Positions 45,831-58,117 of a DNA stretch of 64,000 nt are shown here, one piece after another (the first letter of the stretch is position 1; each line of letters opens with the position of its first letter). Below the pieces are notes generated by a model. It searched no databases, was not told where the DNA came from, and worked only from the letters and a program-made list of their open reading frames with translations. Both the position numbers and the translations under genes were made by a program. Source of the DNA: Lactifluus volemus (taxonomy: Eukaryota > Basidiomycota > Agaricomycetes > Russulales > Russulaceae); NCBI GenBank assembly GCA_022376515.1, contig WTXI01000001.1, positions 1,736,001 to 1,800,000 of the forward strand. Reading direction: 5' to 3'.

Positions 45831-48800
45831 CTATCCCATCTCTTCCTCAAGCTCCCGAGCTAAAAAGTCGTCATCGTCATCGTCATCATCGTCAAACATA
45901 CTTTCCTCGTCTTCCTCGTCTTCTTCACCACCAGGACTGGCCACCGTCGGAAGCGGAGGTTGTCCAAGTTCAATTTCTTCCGGAGAGATGGATTCTTTGA
46001 GCTTGGAGGCGTTCTGCCGATCTTTGGCAAGTTTCTTGCGTTTGGACAGTGGCGATCGGAGCAACATATCTTCATTGCTCGCATTCAAGCCCGCTTCTGA
46101 CGGTGTCACGCTTCGTAGCCGTTTACGTTGAGTCCGCGGCGTCGAGGTTGGGCTTGACGATCGAGTTGTTAGTCCAAGCGACCAACAGAACAAGGGAAGA
46201 AAGCCCCCGTACCTGTCTATGCTGCTCGTCTCATCGCCCACACCCCGATCTCTCTCACCCGCCTCGCCAAGCTTGCGTCTCGTGCCCTTAACGCTTGCAT
46301 CGTCGTCGACATCGGCATCGCCTTCATCGCCGTCTTCATCGTCATCGTCCTCGTCCTCCTCATCACCACTCGCCAAAAACTCTCTCAACTCCTCGTCCAC
46401 GTCCTCCCACGAAAGCGACAGCTCCAGATTCCGCGACTCTGCAGAGATCCGCTTCAAGTCGTCCAGCTCGTCCTCGTCGATCGCGCGGTCCCCCGGCGCC
46501 ACCCTTGAGCAGCTTCCCCAGAGCCGCCCTTCCTTGACCCGGGTTCGACGTCCCAGTCATCTGCGTCAGGCTCTGGGTCAGACGAAATCTGCTGAACGTC
46601 AGGCGGCGCCGGAGAACTCGCCGTGTCCGGCGCACTGGCGCTCGACGACCTCGGCTCTTCCATCAGGTAATGTGTTTCGTCCTGGCGATTCCAACGCGCG
46701 ATTGAGTCGGTGAACCATGCGAGCCATACAATCTTGATGTTGCCCCGTTTGCGCGCTTGATCAATTTTTGCGGTGCCTTGCTGTTATCAGGTGTGAGCAG
46801 GGAGCGAGGCATTCCGGAAAAAAAAAGGGGGGGGGAGAGAAGGGGACATACCTTTGCAGCTACAAGATGCGTCACTTCTCTTGACAATTCTGTATGGCAA
46901 GTAGCGCCAAAAGCCTCAGCCAAATTCCATATGTCTGCGCTTTCTGGTCTGGTGTCTAGCGGAATCAAACTGGAGAAGACTATATGTAGGCCATTAAACG
47001 TCTGTAACCGAAGCCCATGAATGATGACCTGCGGAAAACATGAACCTTCACATGCAATCGATAAGGGTGTTGCACTCACTCGAACATCATAAAGTACGGA
47101 TAAAGGTTGTACCATGCTTGAAAATCCGGCCTTCTTCCCCTTTCCAGGCGGTTGATTGTCGTATGCTTCAAAGAATTGCTGATGGACGGTGTCCAGAAGC
47201 TGAAAGCCTTTCAGATATCTCCACATTTTAAGGAGAGACACAACTGACAAGCTTAACTCGTTGAAGTTCCGTGTCATCATTCTTAAGCAAGGCCTTGCGA
47301 TGATGCTTTTCTCCAGGGGACTCGTGTGGGTTCGAAGTACTCTCACTGCTACCGGGCTCACTCGTCCCCGCTGGACTTTCGCTAGTGGGCTGACCATCGG
47401 CCGCTTCTTGCAACTCCTCTTGAAGCTTAGCCAAGGGACGTTCCTCTACCTGTGCCTCAAGAGCCAGCGAATTGCGAGCCATCATCTCGTTCTGTAATAT
47501 CTCCTCTGCATCCGCTTCATCAGTGGAGGAGGATATGTCGATTATACTCGACTGGGAACCGTTGGGGTTGGGAACCGGAACAGAAGGCGACCCAGATAAG
47601 GCTTGTGGTTGTCGAGTGGATGATGATGGTGGTGGCATTGGGGTGATAGCGGACGCTGACGCATCCATCTTGGGAAGAAACGTTGAGTTGATATCGCCTA
47701 TCCCAACAAAAAAGTCATCTGGAGAGACGTTAACGACACGTGCGCCTTAGGAAAAGAGGATTCTAACATGGAATGACTTTGACAAGATTGGGGCACCATT
47801 CCCACACGTCTGCGCGATCATCAATGATGACAACCATTGACGTGTCTACGGGAAATAGTCGCTGTAGGCTCTTCTGTGTGAGACCTGGCGAGTACGTCAA
47901 CAGAATATGCCAGCGAGACGGGCACAGCACACCTACTGCCGCTTTCGTCACGACTTAAGATTCGACCGCCAAAGAACTTCCCATCCGGGTCAATGGCCTT
48001 GCAGACTTCCTCCGCGTAAGCACGTGTGCCCATAGTATAAACATGCATTTCATACTTGGCCGCCACACTGCTGAGGAAGCCATACCATCCTGGACTTTTG
48101 TACCATGAATGTCAGTGGGATGACAAAGTGTAGGCAAGTACATACCGAGGCTTGACATAGTAGAGGCACCCTGCATATCTACCGCCCTCTCCTTCTCTTT
48201 TCCCTTTGTTCGATGCTTGTTGGGCCCGAGTGAGAGACCGAAGGACTCAGGACCGAGGCGAAACTTCTTCACATCTTTCAGTGCCTCCCAGTTTGGATTC
48301 ACCTCATCGTCTTCATCTTGACTCGACTCATCCGAATCGCTTTCCCCTTCCTTTTCTTTAGAAGATTGTCCTTTACTGGCTTGACGCGCCTCCCAGCTTT
48401 CGCCCTCGGCGATCCAATCGCCTACAGTAGGATCAACGGTAGCATGAACAATAGTCTGATCAAGGTCGACAATGAGGGAAAGCTTGCGGGTCTTGAGAAG
48501 GTGGCTGGCCGTCTCTCGATCAATGCGCCGTGCCTCTTCGAGAGAAACTTTTGGTCCATTGGCGGAATGCGTCATCTGAATCGAGGCCCGTGCTTCATTG
48601 GAAAATCCGGTATAGTCGGACCTATTGTTGATAAATATCATGCATATGATATGTTATAAAGGCTGTACGCACTCTGTCATATCCTTACCACATAGTGCAC
48701 AAAGACCACCCATCTGTATGCCATGTTTGCAAGGCTCGGTGATGTAAAGCACAACATCCTTATCACTTGTGATGACATCGCGCTCCTTGATGCACCATCT

Positions 48801-49006
48801 TTCGATAGTGCCTTGGACCGGACAATCCCATATACCAAAGAGAGCCTGAGTGGGCTGGCCAGCTTCGGAAGGTTGGGAGGTGAATGAATATGTTAAGAGC
48901 GGAGAGCCACGCTGAACGGAATCTGAAGCCCTGGCCTGAATCTTAATGACCTTGACGGGAAATGGTGTTCCGGAGGGTAGAAAAATCTGTGAGGAGGAAG
49001 AGGACA
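45831..49006 (-). CDS. FCP1: RNA polymerase II CTD phosphatase FCP1
   Basis: This enzyme dephosphorylates Ser2-P of the RNA polymerase II C-terminal domain to recycle the polymerase. The N-terminus from 49006 (MSSSSSQIFLPSGTPFPVK) leads to a biotinyl-lipoyl-like part with CKHGIQMGGLCALCGKDMT. The catalytic FCPH domain begins LSLIVDLDQTIVHATVDPTV (DxDxT, aspartate nucleophile). It continues YYVKPRPGWYGFL, MHVYTMGTRAYAEEVC and VVIIDDRADVWEWCPNLV. A BRCT domain follows (LHIVFSSLIPLD; AEAFGATCHTELSREVTHLVA) and then a highly acidic tail. One base is missing at 48165-48166 (before LYYVKPRPG) and one at 46502-46504 (between DWDVEPGS and APGDRAIDEDELDDL). The tail ends with a run of aspartates. Confidence 0.93.
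45861..45912 (-). repeat. trinucleotide-like acidic tract in FCP1 tail
   Basis: Repeats of GAT/GAC/GAG on the coding strand encode a run of Asp/Glu (about nine consecutive Asp) in the C-terminal acidic region of FCP1. A second, similar Asp/Glu tract lies at about 46318-46370. Such acidic tails in FCP1 contact TFIIF in yeast and human. Confidence 0.7.
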
Positions 49007-49439
49007 TTGGCCAAGCAAGCCGTCGGCACGGAATCAACAAAGAGTTGCGTGACCGAAGGAGGCAGTCGTTTTCTGTAAACGTACACCGCCGCAGTCTAAT
49101 TATTAGGAGACATCTTTGCTGTAAAATATTTTATAAACGGCCACTGTTCATTTTAACGATCAAAATAATTAAATATGAGATTGTTGTGTCCAGGTCCAGG
49201 AAGAGGATAAAGTACTGTGTAGGTCTCTCTGGCTGTGGCGCGGCGCTGCCTGCCGCCGTCCCTCGATCCAACCTCGAAATAGTTACTTGATCCCTCTCTT
49301 CCATTCAACCTAATCACAGTTCCCATACCCTTTTCGCCTCACCCCAGTAGTCCCTCCGCGTACGTTCCCGTGTGAACCCTTTGATATCGCTTCACTCTAC
49401 CCAACTGATTGGATTAGTAGCTCTTCTGCAACACAAATC
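49007..49439. promoter_or_regulatory. divergent promoter, FCP1 / PP2A scaffold
   Basis: 433 bases between two divergent start codons. The FCP1 side is AT-rich and the PP2A side CT-rich (49290-49400). No further gene was recognised. Confidence 0.5.
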
Positions 49440-51629
49440 ATGGATCCTGGTCTTGGCACCGATGAGGTATTATACGCCTCTATCCCTCCACAGAAAGGTT
49501 AATAATCCCCTCTCACAACTTTTCAGATCACACCAATTGCGTTGCTCATGGACGAGCTCCGTTCTGAGGATGTCCAACTACGACTGAACGCCATTCGTCG
49601 AGTGTCTACGATAGCACTCGCCCTAGGCCCTGATCGCGCACGAGACGAACTTATCCCCTTTCTTCAAGACTCCGTAGATGACGAGGATGAAGTCCTCTTG
49701 GCCCTTGCAGATGAGCTAGGGAAAAACTTTGAGGAATACATCGGCGGGAAGGAGTACGCCCATGTGCTACTCGGACCACTGGAGAATCTATCTGCGGTTG
49801 AAGAGACTTTGGTCAGAGACAAAGTACGCTTTATTTTCAGTCGGCTCCTTGACAGCTTCGGGGATGGTGAGCTCATGCAACGCGTTCAACGCGTTACAGG
49901 CCGCAGAATCTATCACCAAGATCGCTGCTGTTCTAACGCCGCAGCAAATTGAACAGTATTACATCCCCCTTCTAAACCGACTATCTCATGGCGAGTGGTT
50001 TACGTCTCGCACATCATCAGCTGCGTTGTATGCTCCTGTATACTCCAAAGTATCGCCAACCGTCCAGGATGAGCTGCGAAAAGGCTTCGCTGCCCTCGGG
50101 TCGGATGACACGCCGATGGTTCGGCGAGCAGCTGCAAAATGGCTGGGAGTGAGCACGGGCTCTCCCCTGTTGGATGTCGCTTGCTGACGACGTGAGACAG
50201 GCGTTCGCGAAGAACCTTTCCAAACAGCATATTCTGTCGGATGGACTCACTATATATCGTCGCCTTCAGGCAGATGACCAGGACTCTGTGCGGCTACTGA
50301 CGGTCGAGGACTTGGTTGTTCTTGCTCAGCAACTCTCCCCAGCTGAAGTGAAAGAACAGTTACTGAAGCAGATTAGACAAAGTGTATCGGATAAGGCTTG
50401 GAGAGTGCGATACATGGCTGCAAGTCATTTCAATGCGGTAAGCTCCCTTAAGGTCCTCGGATTATCACACGCATGATATATCATATTCAGTTATCTGAGG
50501 CCGTTGGAATGGAACTCGTGAGGGAGGAGCTTGTAAACCACTATGTGCAGCTATTGAAGGATAACGAAGCAGAGGTCCGCACAGCAGCGGCAGGGCAAAT
50601 TCCAGGTATTGTTGATGAACAGTTAGTTTATGGTAGAGGTTGTTCAACTCTGCTTTTAAAGGTTTCTCAAAATTGTTGGAACCTGAAGTCGTCATTGCCC
50701 GCATAGTACCCTTTGTTCGAGATCTCTGTCAAGACAGTTCTCAGCATGTCCGTGCCGCTCTAGCAAACCAGATAACCGGGCTTGCCCCTCTCCTCGGTCA
50801 CGGACCCACCATCGATCACCTTCTTCAGCTATTTTTGCACCTTTTGAAAGACGAATTCCCTGATGTTCGACTGAACATCATCAGCAAGCTCGAGCAAGTT
50901 AATGAAGGTATATATTTATCCCTCACATTGAAAAGTCAATCATTAACGCTCCGATCAATCCCAGTTATCGGTATCCAGCTATTGGCCGACAACCTCTTAC
51001 CGGCCATCGTTGAGCTTGCGGAAGATAAGTCATGGCGGGTACGACAAGCTATCATTGAATACATTCCACTCCTGGCCACGCAGCTAGGCAGGGCGTTCTT
51101 CGACGAACAACTCGCAAACTTGTGTATGTCGTGGTTAGGCGATACAGTCTACAGTATTCGGGAGGCTGCGACTACCAATCTGAAGAAATTGACGGAGGTA
51201 TTCGGCGTAGAATGGGCTAGGACGCAGATTGTGCCAAAGGTGGTCAACATGGGATCGCATCCCAATTACCTCTATCGGATGACCACTGTCCAGGCGATTG
51301 GGGTTCGTTTCTTGAATTTCGTTGCTCAACTAGCCTCATGGAATGACTTCTAGACTATTGCACCTTCTCTAAATCTCGATATCATCTGTGACGAGATAAT
51401 CGATGCGCTTCTGCACCTAGCTAACGACCCAATTCCAAATATCCGCTTCAACGTAGCAAGATCCTTGGAGGTAATCGCAACAACGTACGGGGAAAGACCG
51501 GAAGGCACGGAACTTGCGCGGCAAAAAATTGTTCCTGTTTTGGAAGACCTGAAGGCAGATCAGGACGCAGATGTTCGTTATTTTGCTACTCTCGCGTCCC
51601 AGAGAACGCTCGCGACGATACAGGGCTGA
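49440..51629 (+). CDS. TPD3: PP2A scaffold subunit A (PR65/TPD3)
   Basis: This HEAT-repeat scaffold holds the catalytic and B subunits of protein phosphatase 2A. The first exon gives MDPGLGTDE, spliced to [19 protein letters not shown]. About fifteen HEAT repeats can be followed, for example [63 protein letters not shown] and [17 protein letters not shown]. All introns are 40-80 bp and in phase; the one at about 50141-50200 removes several stops. The stop is at 51627-51629. No frame error was found, which makes this a good control for the broken neighbours. Confidence 0.95.
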
Positions 51630-52545
51630 GGTGACTTTGACGCTAATCTGATTACAATTGCGTTGTTGACTAAAATTCTGAAATTATTTAGCCGAGCCTG
51701 TTGCGATAGCTGTGGTGCTAGGAGCGGGAACATCTGCGCATGCATCTTCAGCTCTCCCTTACTGTGGAATACGAAGATAACAGTGGTCATTGTACAATCG
51801 TTCCTGAGCAGAGCAATGAAAATTCATTGTAGAAGCAGTTTCAAATTCTGGGTGCAACAGAATCAGTAAAAGGGAGACAAACAATAATGTCACGACAACT
51901 TGGGTATGTGTTGGCACTCACGTGACGGGCACAGTTGAGCACTACACGCGCAAAAAAAAACATACACAATTTTATGAGCGAAAGTGTCGCGTCGGAAGGC
52001 CCGTAACCCGCATACAGACAATATGGCTACGTCTACGAGACTACAGTCTATTACCAAGTCATAGTCGGGCTGGCCCTACAAGCCAGCACCATAGGTTGGG
52101 GAAAATGGCGACTTCGCCAAGGGACCTCCCAATGCCAGTTAGACCGGAACGAAAAATCAGGTCGCAGCTACAAATTCTTCACTTCAATTGGGTCATCCGT
52201 TTCCCCTGCCTTCAGCAGTCCCTTCGTGCCTGCAGCTCGCTCGATTCCTCGTTCCCTTGCTTTATCCTTGCGACGGACCCACCGTTGGTTTCGATATATT
52301 GGCCCAGAGCCTTCACCCGATTTGATGATTCCAGCCGTGTTGACTATGAAGCATTTACGGGCATTCCCATTGTTATTGGCAAACGGCTTCCACCACTATT
52401 CGCGACGAATAAGGCGTGAGGCTCCGAAGATCAGGACTACGAGGACATGGACATACGAGCCTACAGACATCGTCGGGAATAACAAATATAAAGCGACTGG
52501 ACGACGTGAAGGATCAACTTTGAGAACCGCTCTCGTGGCTTGTCT
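51630..52545. other. intergenic
   Basis: About 900 bases after TPD3. Open frames at 51922-52549 on the plus strand have mixed, low-complexity basic sequence and no domain. An A-run occurs at about 51952-51960. I see no gene I can support. Confidence 0.5.
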
Positions 52546-53579
52546 CTAATGTTCTGAGCACGGTAAATTGAAAGAAATAAAGGAAGTCATTATGCTGAAT
52601 GAATGGGTCCAAGCCCCTTCGTTCCGGATTTTTGGTATGCAGTAGACCTCTGGAAGGGGGCTAAGTGTCCGGATGTCGTCATCGCTGTACTCGTACGTGT
52701 CCAAGGGTGATGTCGAGAGTAACAGTGTCGTCCAAAGCTTCCAGACGCCTTCCCTCCAGTTCGTCATGCTCCGAGTCCAAAAGTGATGGCCACACTTTCG
52801 CGCTCGCTGTCCAATGGACCATCAGGCACAATCAAAAGCGATGTGGCCAATGCCAGATTGCCTCCAATAACTATCGGCCATTACTCTGGCAGAAGGGACG
52901 GCAACACAGGAAGATATAATTTGATCAGTTCACGGACGTCTTGGCTCCGCAGAGAAATGGCATGCTTCTTTGAATGTAATCAGTGGCAGGCTTCACAAAA
53001 TAGCCGAAAGCCACATCTTCTTTATCGTGAGCCTGACCAAGCATAACTTGTGTCCATTGAGTGGAAAGCAGATTTTCGGAATGGGCGCGAACTGGTCATA
53101 TGTATGCCAATTATTTCCAGTCGGGTTAGATAGTTGCAGCTGTGCACTGGGAGGTTAGAATGTGTGATTTCGTGCATGTACGATGCAAGACGCGACTTAG
53201 GCTCTATGTATCTCTTCACGTGACCATAGATTCATTCCTGGACGAGCTCATATGGGACACCCGATGGAGACTCATCCGAATCAACCAATGTCCAGACGAT
53301 GTTCTTGAATGTATACCGTGTGTTCATTTGGGCAATTCATAGACATCCCCTTCCACGAAAAGTAAGGATTCCTTGAAACCGCCATTTGACTGGCCTCCTT
53401 TCAGTGAGCATCTGCACAAGGCATAACAATTCCAGAGTCTTCCTTGTGTAAGAGCTAATGGTAGATCAAGTGATCGCGATGTAAGGTGCGTACCGATCCT
53501 GGCTGTCCCGTAATCATACTCGCTGGGGGAGGCGATGAGATTGCTCTATGCTCTCAGTGGAATCCCTTGATGCCGACAT
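52546..53579 (-). pseudogene. Degenerate Crinkler/RHS-like protein gene (tentative)
   Basis: Coding-like pieces occur in changing frames on the minus strand. MSASRDSTESIEQSH starts at 53579. Next are FKESLLFVEGDVYELPK, YTFKNIVWTLVDSDESPSGV (about 53.25-53.36 kb), NPTGNNWHTYDQFAPIPKICF (about 53.08-53.13 kb) and a C-terminal segment ending near 52546. The order 'ligand-like VEG...LPK, IVWTLVDSD..PSGVP, Y.QFGP.PRIC' resembles Crinkler-type proteins that are expanded in agaricomycetes; this is from memory and unproven. More than one frame change is needed, some away from homopolymers, so decay seems likelier than sequencing error alone. Confidence 0.4.
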
Positions 53580-53767
53580 GACGCCCCCTTTCCCACGCCT
53601 CGGCTATAATGCGTGAGAAATGATAAGGCTGCGGCCCTTCTCGAGCCGAGAACCTGGAAGATGGAACGATTTGTTGTTACCTTACCCAAACCGAGATTAG
53701 CACAGCTCTGAGACCGTTCTCTCCTTGTCTGTACATCAAATCAACCCCAGCAGACTATTGTTTCTCT

Positions 53768-56700
53768 ATGTCTACAGAGCTTCCCCTGCCCGACCTTGAT
53801 GTATCCGATGACGAGCAACTTCCAACAGAGTCATCCAATAGGAAAAGGAGCAGCAGAGGTCAGTACGATAGATCCGACTCAACAAGTATTCATCTCTCAC
53901 AACCCCCCTCTTTCTTTAGCCTGCGATCAGTGCAGGAAGACTAAGAGCAAGTGCGAGAGGCCTGGAGGTGATGATGAGCCCTGTAAGAGTTGCTCAGTAG
54001 CGGGTACAGGTACATACATCAGCCCTCGTCTATTCCTTCTTCTACGTAATTGATCTAGTCGACTGGCTCGCCAGCTTGCACGTTTTTAGGTATGCATCAT
54101 ATGCTATCATTTCCCTCATCTTCCTTCATGAGGTTCGGTCGCGCAGGTCCGAGTTTCAAACGTGGCCCTCCGAAGGGTTACATACACGCTATCGAACAAA
54201 GATGGCATCAGGTCGAGTCGGTCTTAGGCGCAATCCTATCGTCGAAAGACCCACAGGTACAAACTCTCATCAATAACCTGCGCAAGGATAAACTTGCCCG
54301 GGACATTCTTTCCAGAGTGGACTCTGGCCCTTTTGTGAGTAGCTCATGCTATTCTATCCGAATCGCTGTCCTGGTGTTAAAATGGCTCCTGCCTGTACAG
54401 GGCCCTACAGGTCGCCTCAACCTCTCTTCGGCTATGACAAAGGAAGATTTCTTTGCCTCGATAATGGATAGCGATGTTCAACATTCTCGGGATCCATCGC
54501 GCCCCAAAAGGCAGTCCCGAATGTCACGCGAGATCGTTTCATCAAGTATGTGATGTTTGTTGAGGCCAAAGATCTTGTTTTCAACCACCTCAATCTAGAT
54601 AACTCGATGCTTGTCACCCCAACCTTGGAGTGGCAGGATCGTCTCTCGAGTCGCTATGCTGTGGCTGATATACCAGAGACATTTTCTCGTTCTGTCCCTC
54701 GTCTCAACCCTGGCGGTCAACCGCCCACTCAGCGGCGCCGATTGGATAAAGGTTCTAATGTACCACCCAATTGGGATGGCCTCTATAAGCTCCAACAAGT
54801 CTCCGGTGAGTATGATTGACAGAGGCTTGCGTTGGTCAAATACATTTCTTCATCACTTCTCATCAATTTATAGAGTCCGACGATAGCGATGAGGCTGCAT
54901 CTATGCTTGGTGAATTGTCACTTGATGAAAACAAGGAGGTACATTTAGGCGTCCGTAATATTCGAAGTAACTCAGCTGGGTCTCCCGTCGTAGGTTCGAT
55001 ACCACGGTCTGATCAGCGGGCTACATTTGTTATCTCAAGCCGATCGTACAGATGAACGCAGAGTCGGGGGAGTCTGGTGAGTGAATCGTCGAACTATGCC
55101 AATTTTTCATTCTAATCTCTTTGACAGGCAATTACCCATGGCACGCATCTGGCCACCCGCTGTGAATCAGTTCATACCAGAAGAAAGCGTTACAGTCACA
55201 ATGCCCCCTTTGGATGTGCAACGGGCTTTGTTAGACCTGTACTTTGTCTATGTACATCCGGTTTATCCCGTTGTCCACAAGTCACTGTTTTGGAAGGACT
55301 ATAATGCGGCGTAAGTGAGGCATTTGCCAGTACCTGGATCAGGTTGAGAAGATAATTCTAACGTCCACACGACGTATAGCTTTCAAGGAAGTTCCGCTCG
55401 CGAAACGCCGCACGTCTCGAATCTATTGCTTCTGTCAATGTTCGCAATCGCTGCCCGCTATGATCAGACTGAAGCGCCTCCACTCGACCCAGGAAACCTT
55501 TGGGAAGCTGGGCTAGACTATATGGTCCAAGCGAGAGAGGTGTTAAGTACGCCATTCTTTGTCCATTTCAGCGGCCTAAGAATTATATTTACAATGGTCA
55601 AGACCGTGTTTACCACTATTGCAGGGGAACGACGTGCCAAGCCTTATTGCTTTTAGGCTTGCGGGAGTTTGGCATTGGTACATCACTCCACATGCAACTG
55701 TGGTCCACAGGCACTGACTAACATCCTATAGGCCAGATGGAGCATGGTTGGCTCTACACAGGTAGGCAGCTTAGTTATTTATTTCAAGTTGCTTACCGAC
55801 CGCCATATAGGAATGGCATTTCGCATGGTACGTTAACAGGCATGGTCTCTTTCGAGAATCGCCCATTCCAACAATGGCGATCGGTTTAGGCGCAGGACCT
55901 TGGTCTCCATCGTGACGCAGCATGTTGGCGAATGGGTGACAGGAGTATGTTCAGTTCCCAAGAGCTGCAAGCGAGAAAGCAGATATGGTGGGGATGCGTC
56001 AGGGCGGACAAGTGCGTGAAACCTGGGCTTTATATATTTCCCCAAGGTCGTCGCCTCTCACCGATTAATTTACAGATACACCGCAGTATATATGGGCCGC
56101 CCACCGAGTATTTCCGAGTGGCACTTTGATACCCCGCCGCCTGATGTGAATTTGATAAACATCTTTATTTGTCCGTGAATTGACCTTGTCGGCTCTAGGA
56201 TGAGGAGGATGGCCTCTGGGCGCCACACACTTCGGACCCGGCGTCTATTGAGTTCAAACCTGTTCCCAGCCGTACGATGGCCACTTTTCGCAGATTAGCG
56301 ACTCTTTGTACGTCATGGTTTGTTAGTCGGGGCTTTTCTAACCCTATCCACGTAGGTGTCATAACCGGAAATGTGATCACCAAGATTTATCCAGTGCACC
56401 CACCATCGCAATCTGTGAAGCGTGCCGCCCTGGCTGAGCTTGGGGGCCAATTAGATCAGTGGTATGCAGAGCTCCCCGATCACCTTGCCTTCGACCCAGC
56501 AAGCTCTCGGTCCATTCCACTCCCAAATGTGCTGATGATGCACGTGACATATTGGAATACTGTCTCCTCCTTCATCGATGTTTGTGAGCATTCGATATCG
56601 ATTTATTTTCCCTGAGCTCTACTGATTTCTGGCATGTGAAAGCATACCCAAATACGGACCGGGGCCAACTCAGTGAGCTCGTCATTCATTTAGTGACTGC

Positions 56701-57708
56701 GCCTAACCAATGCCTCTTATCATAGCAACCGATCTCCGTCGTCGAACACGTCAGATTCTTTGGCTCTGAAATCGTTTGACATATGTCAATCTGCTGCATC
56801 ACATATTACATCAATTTGTGCGTGTATCCTCTTTGCACTGATTTTGATCACTGAACTAGGTTTCTAGATATGGCGTATCGGTCGCGGTTCGGTCTGAGCC
56901 ACGGGGCGATCTTGGTCACGCAGCCTTTATTCGCAGCTGGGTAAGTATCCCATGTAGCTCTACGAACGAACATCTGTCTGACTCTCAGCTCACAGAGTAA
57001 TGCAAGTAGTGACCTGTAAGTCTCTCTCGTAGGCGTAGAACACCAGTACTGACCAAGCTATACACAGTGACCATGCGCCCCGCTAGCGTGCAAACCTCTG
57101 TTGTTTTGGGGCAAACGCTCACTTGCCTTAAAGAGATGGGAGTAAGTTCTTCCATTCTATCAGTACATGCCTTAACGCCTGATCCTCCCGAATAGGTGAT
57201 TTGGCCAAGCGCCTATCGCGCCTGGGGCCTTGTAGGTGGCGCCAAAGTTCACGCCGACAGCGCCCTCCTCAATCCAAAACCGGTTCAACGCCCCAAACGC
57301 CCCGCGGAAGACGCCTTTGGTACGGACGATAAGAATGGTCTCGGCGCCCTGCCACACACCTTCAATTTTGCCTCGCCTACGACGGGGGCGGACGTGCCAG
57401 TGACCGCTTCATCAGAGACCTCGATCGCCGACCGACATCTTCTCGCATCCATGCTCGGAATCGACCTCCCCAGCAACGCCGAGCCATCCCCACCATACGT
57501 CCCGAAATACGAGTGGTGGCAGCGCGACCTGAACCAGCCACGGACGCCAGACAGTTCGCACACCATGTCATCCCCCTCGCCAAGGTCCGGGTCAAGTCAC
57601 AGCAGCCCCGCAGCGGCGATGCCTATTCCGTTCAGCTTCGATCAAAGCAACTTCTGGGATTCACCGTTGCTACAAGACATGAGCGTGAACTTTTCTACAG
57701 GTGTATAA
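53768..57708 (+). CDS. Zn(II)2Cys6 transcription factor with fungal_trans domain
   Basis: This nuclear regulator starts MSTELPLPDLDVSDDEQ. The zinc cluster ACDQCRKTKSKCERPGGD, DEPCKSCSVAGT, AC (CX2CX6CX9CX2CX6C) is split over introns and leads into TFLGPSFKRGPPKGYIHAIE, the usual linker, and a coiled-coil-like stretch. The middle homology region shows LLDLYFVYVHPVYPVVHKSLF, NRVYHYCRGTTCQALLLLGL, EHGWLYTGMAFRMDLGLHRD, ELQARKQIWWGCV and YTAVYMGRPPSISEWHFDTP. The tail is Ser/Pro-rich and ends MSVNFSTGV. About fifteen small introns all join in phase. The arrangement resembles xylanolytic-activator (XlnR-type) fungal_trans regulators; the target pathway cannot be told. Confidence 0.88.
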
Positions 57709-58117
57709 GGCTAATGGGTTGAAAAGCTGTACGAGAAGATCATGTACGATACAAATCTTCGATTCTTGTTTTTCTCTGGTTTTACCTATGCTTTGTACTT
57801 GTAGGGAATGGAATTCTGTTGTGCTGGTTAGCATATGCTTGTTGTATCGCTTATAATATGGATACGGTATCTCGCCATTGTCGTAGATCAAGATGATTAA
57901 TCTTACGGCGAGACTCAGAATCGGGCCGATTCCATATTAAGTTGTCACTCAAGCTTTGACACATGTCATTGTCGTCAAGCGTATCTCTCGTACTATACAT
58001 AGAAGGGCACGACACCGAAGGTCATAGGATGTGAAAAGCTGGCGGTGACACAATAATTAAACAAAAGCAGAATTACACAAGGGTCAGAAAAACCTGGATT
58101 ATTTACGGATCGCAGTC
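57709..58117. other. convergent intergenic
   Basis: About 400 bases between the stops of the transcription factor and the DUF6533-type gene. AT-rich; no gene seen. Confidence 0.5.

Noticed and set aside
51922..52549. Basic, low-complexity plus-strand frames
   Set aside because: No domain and two competing frames; more likely spacer than a gene.
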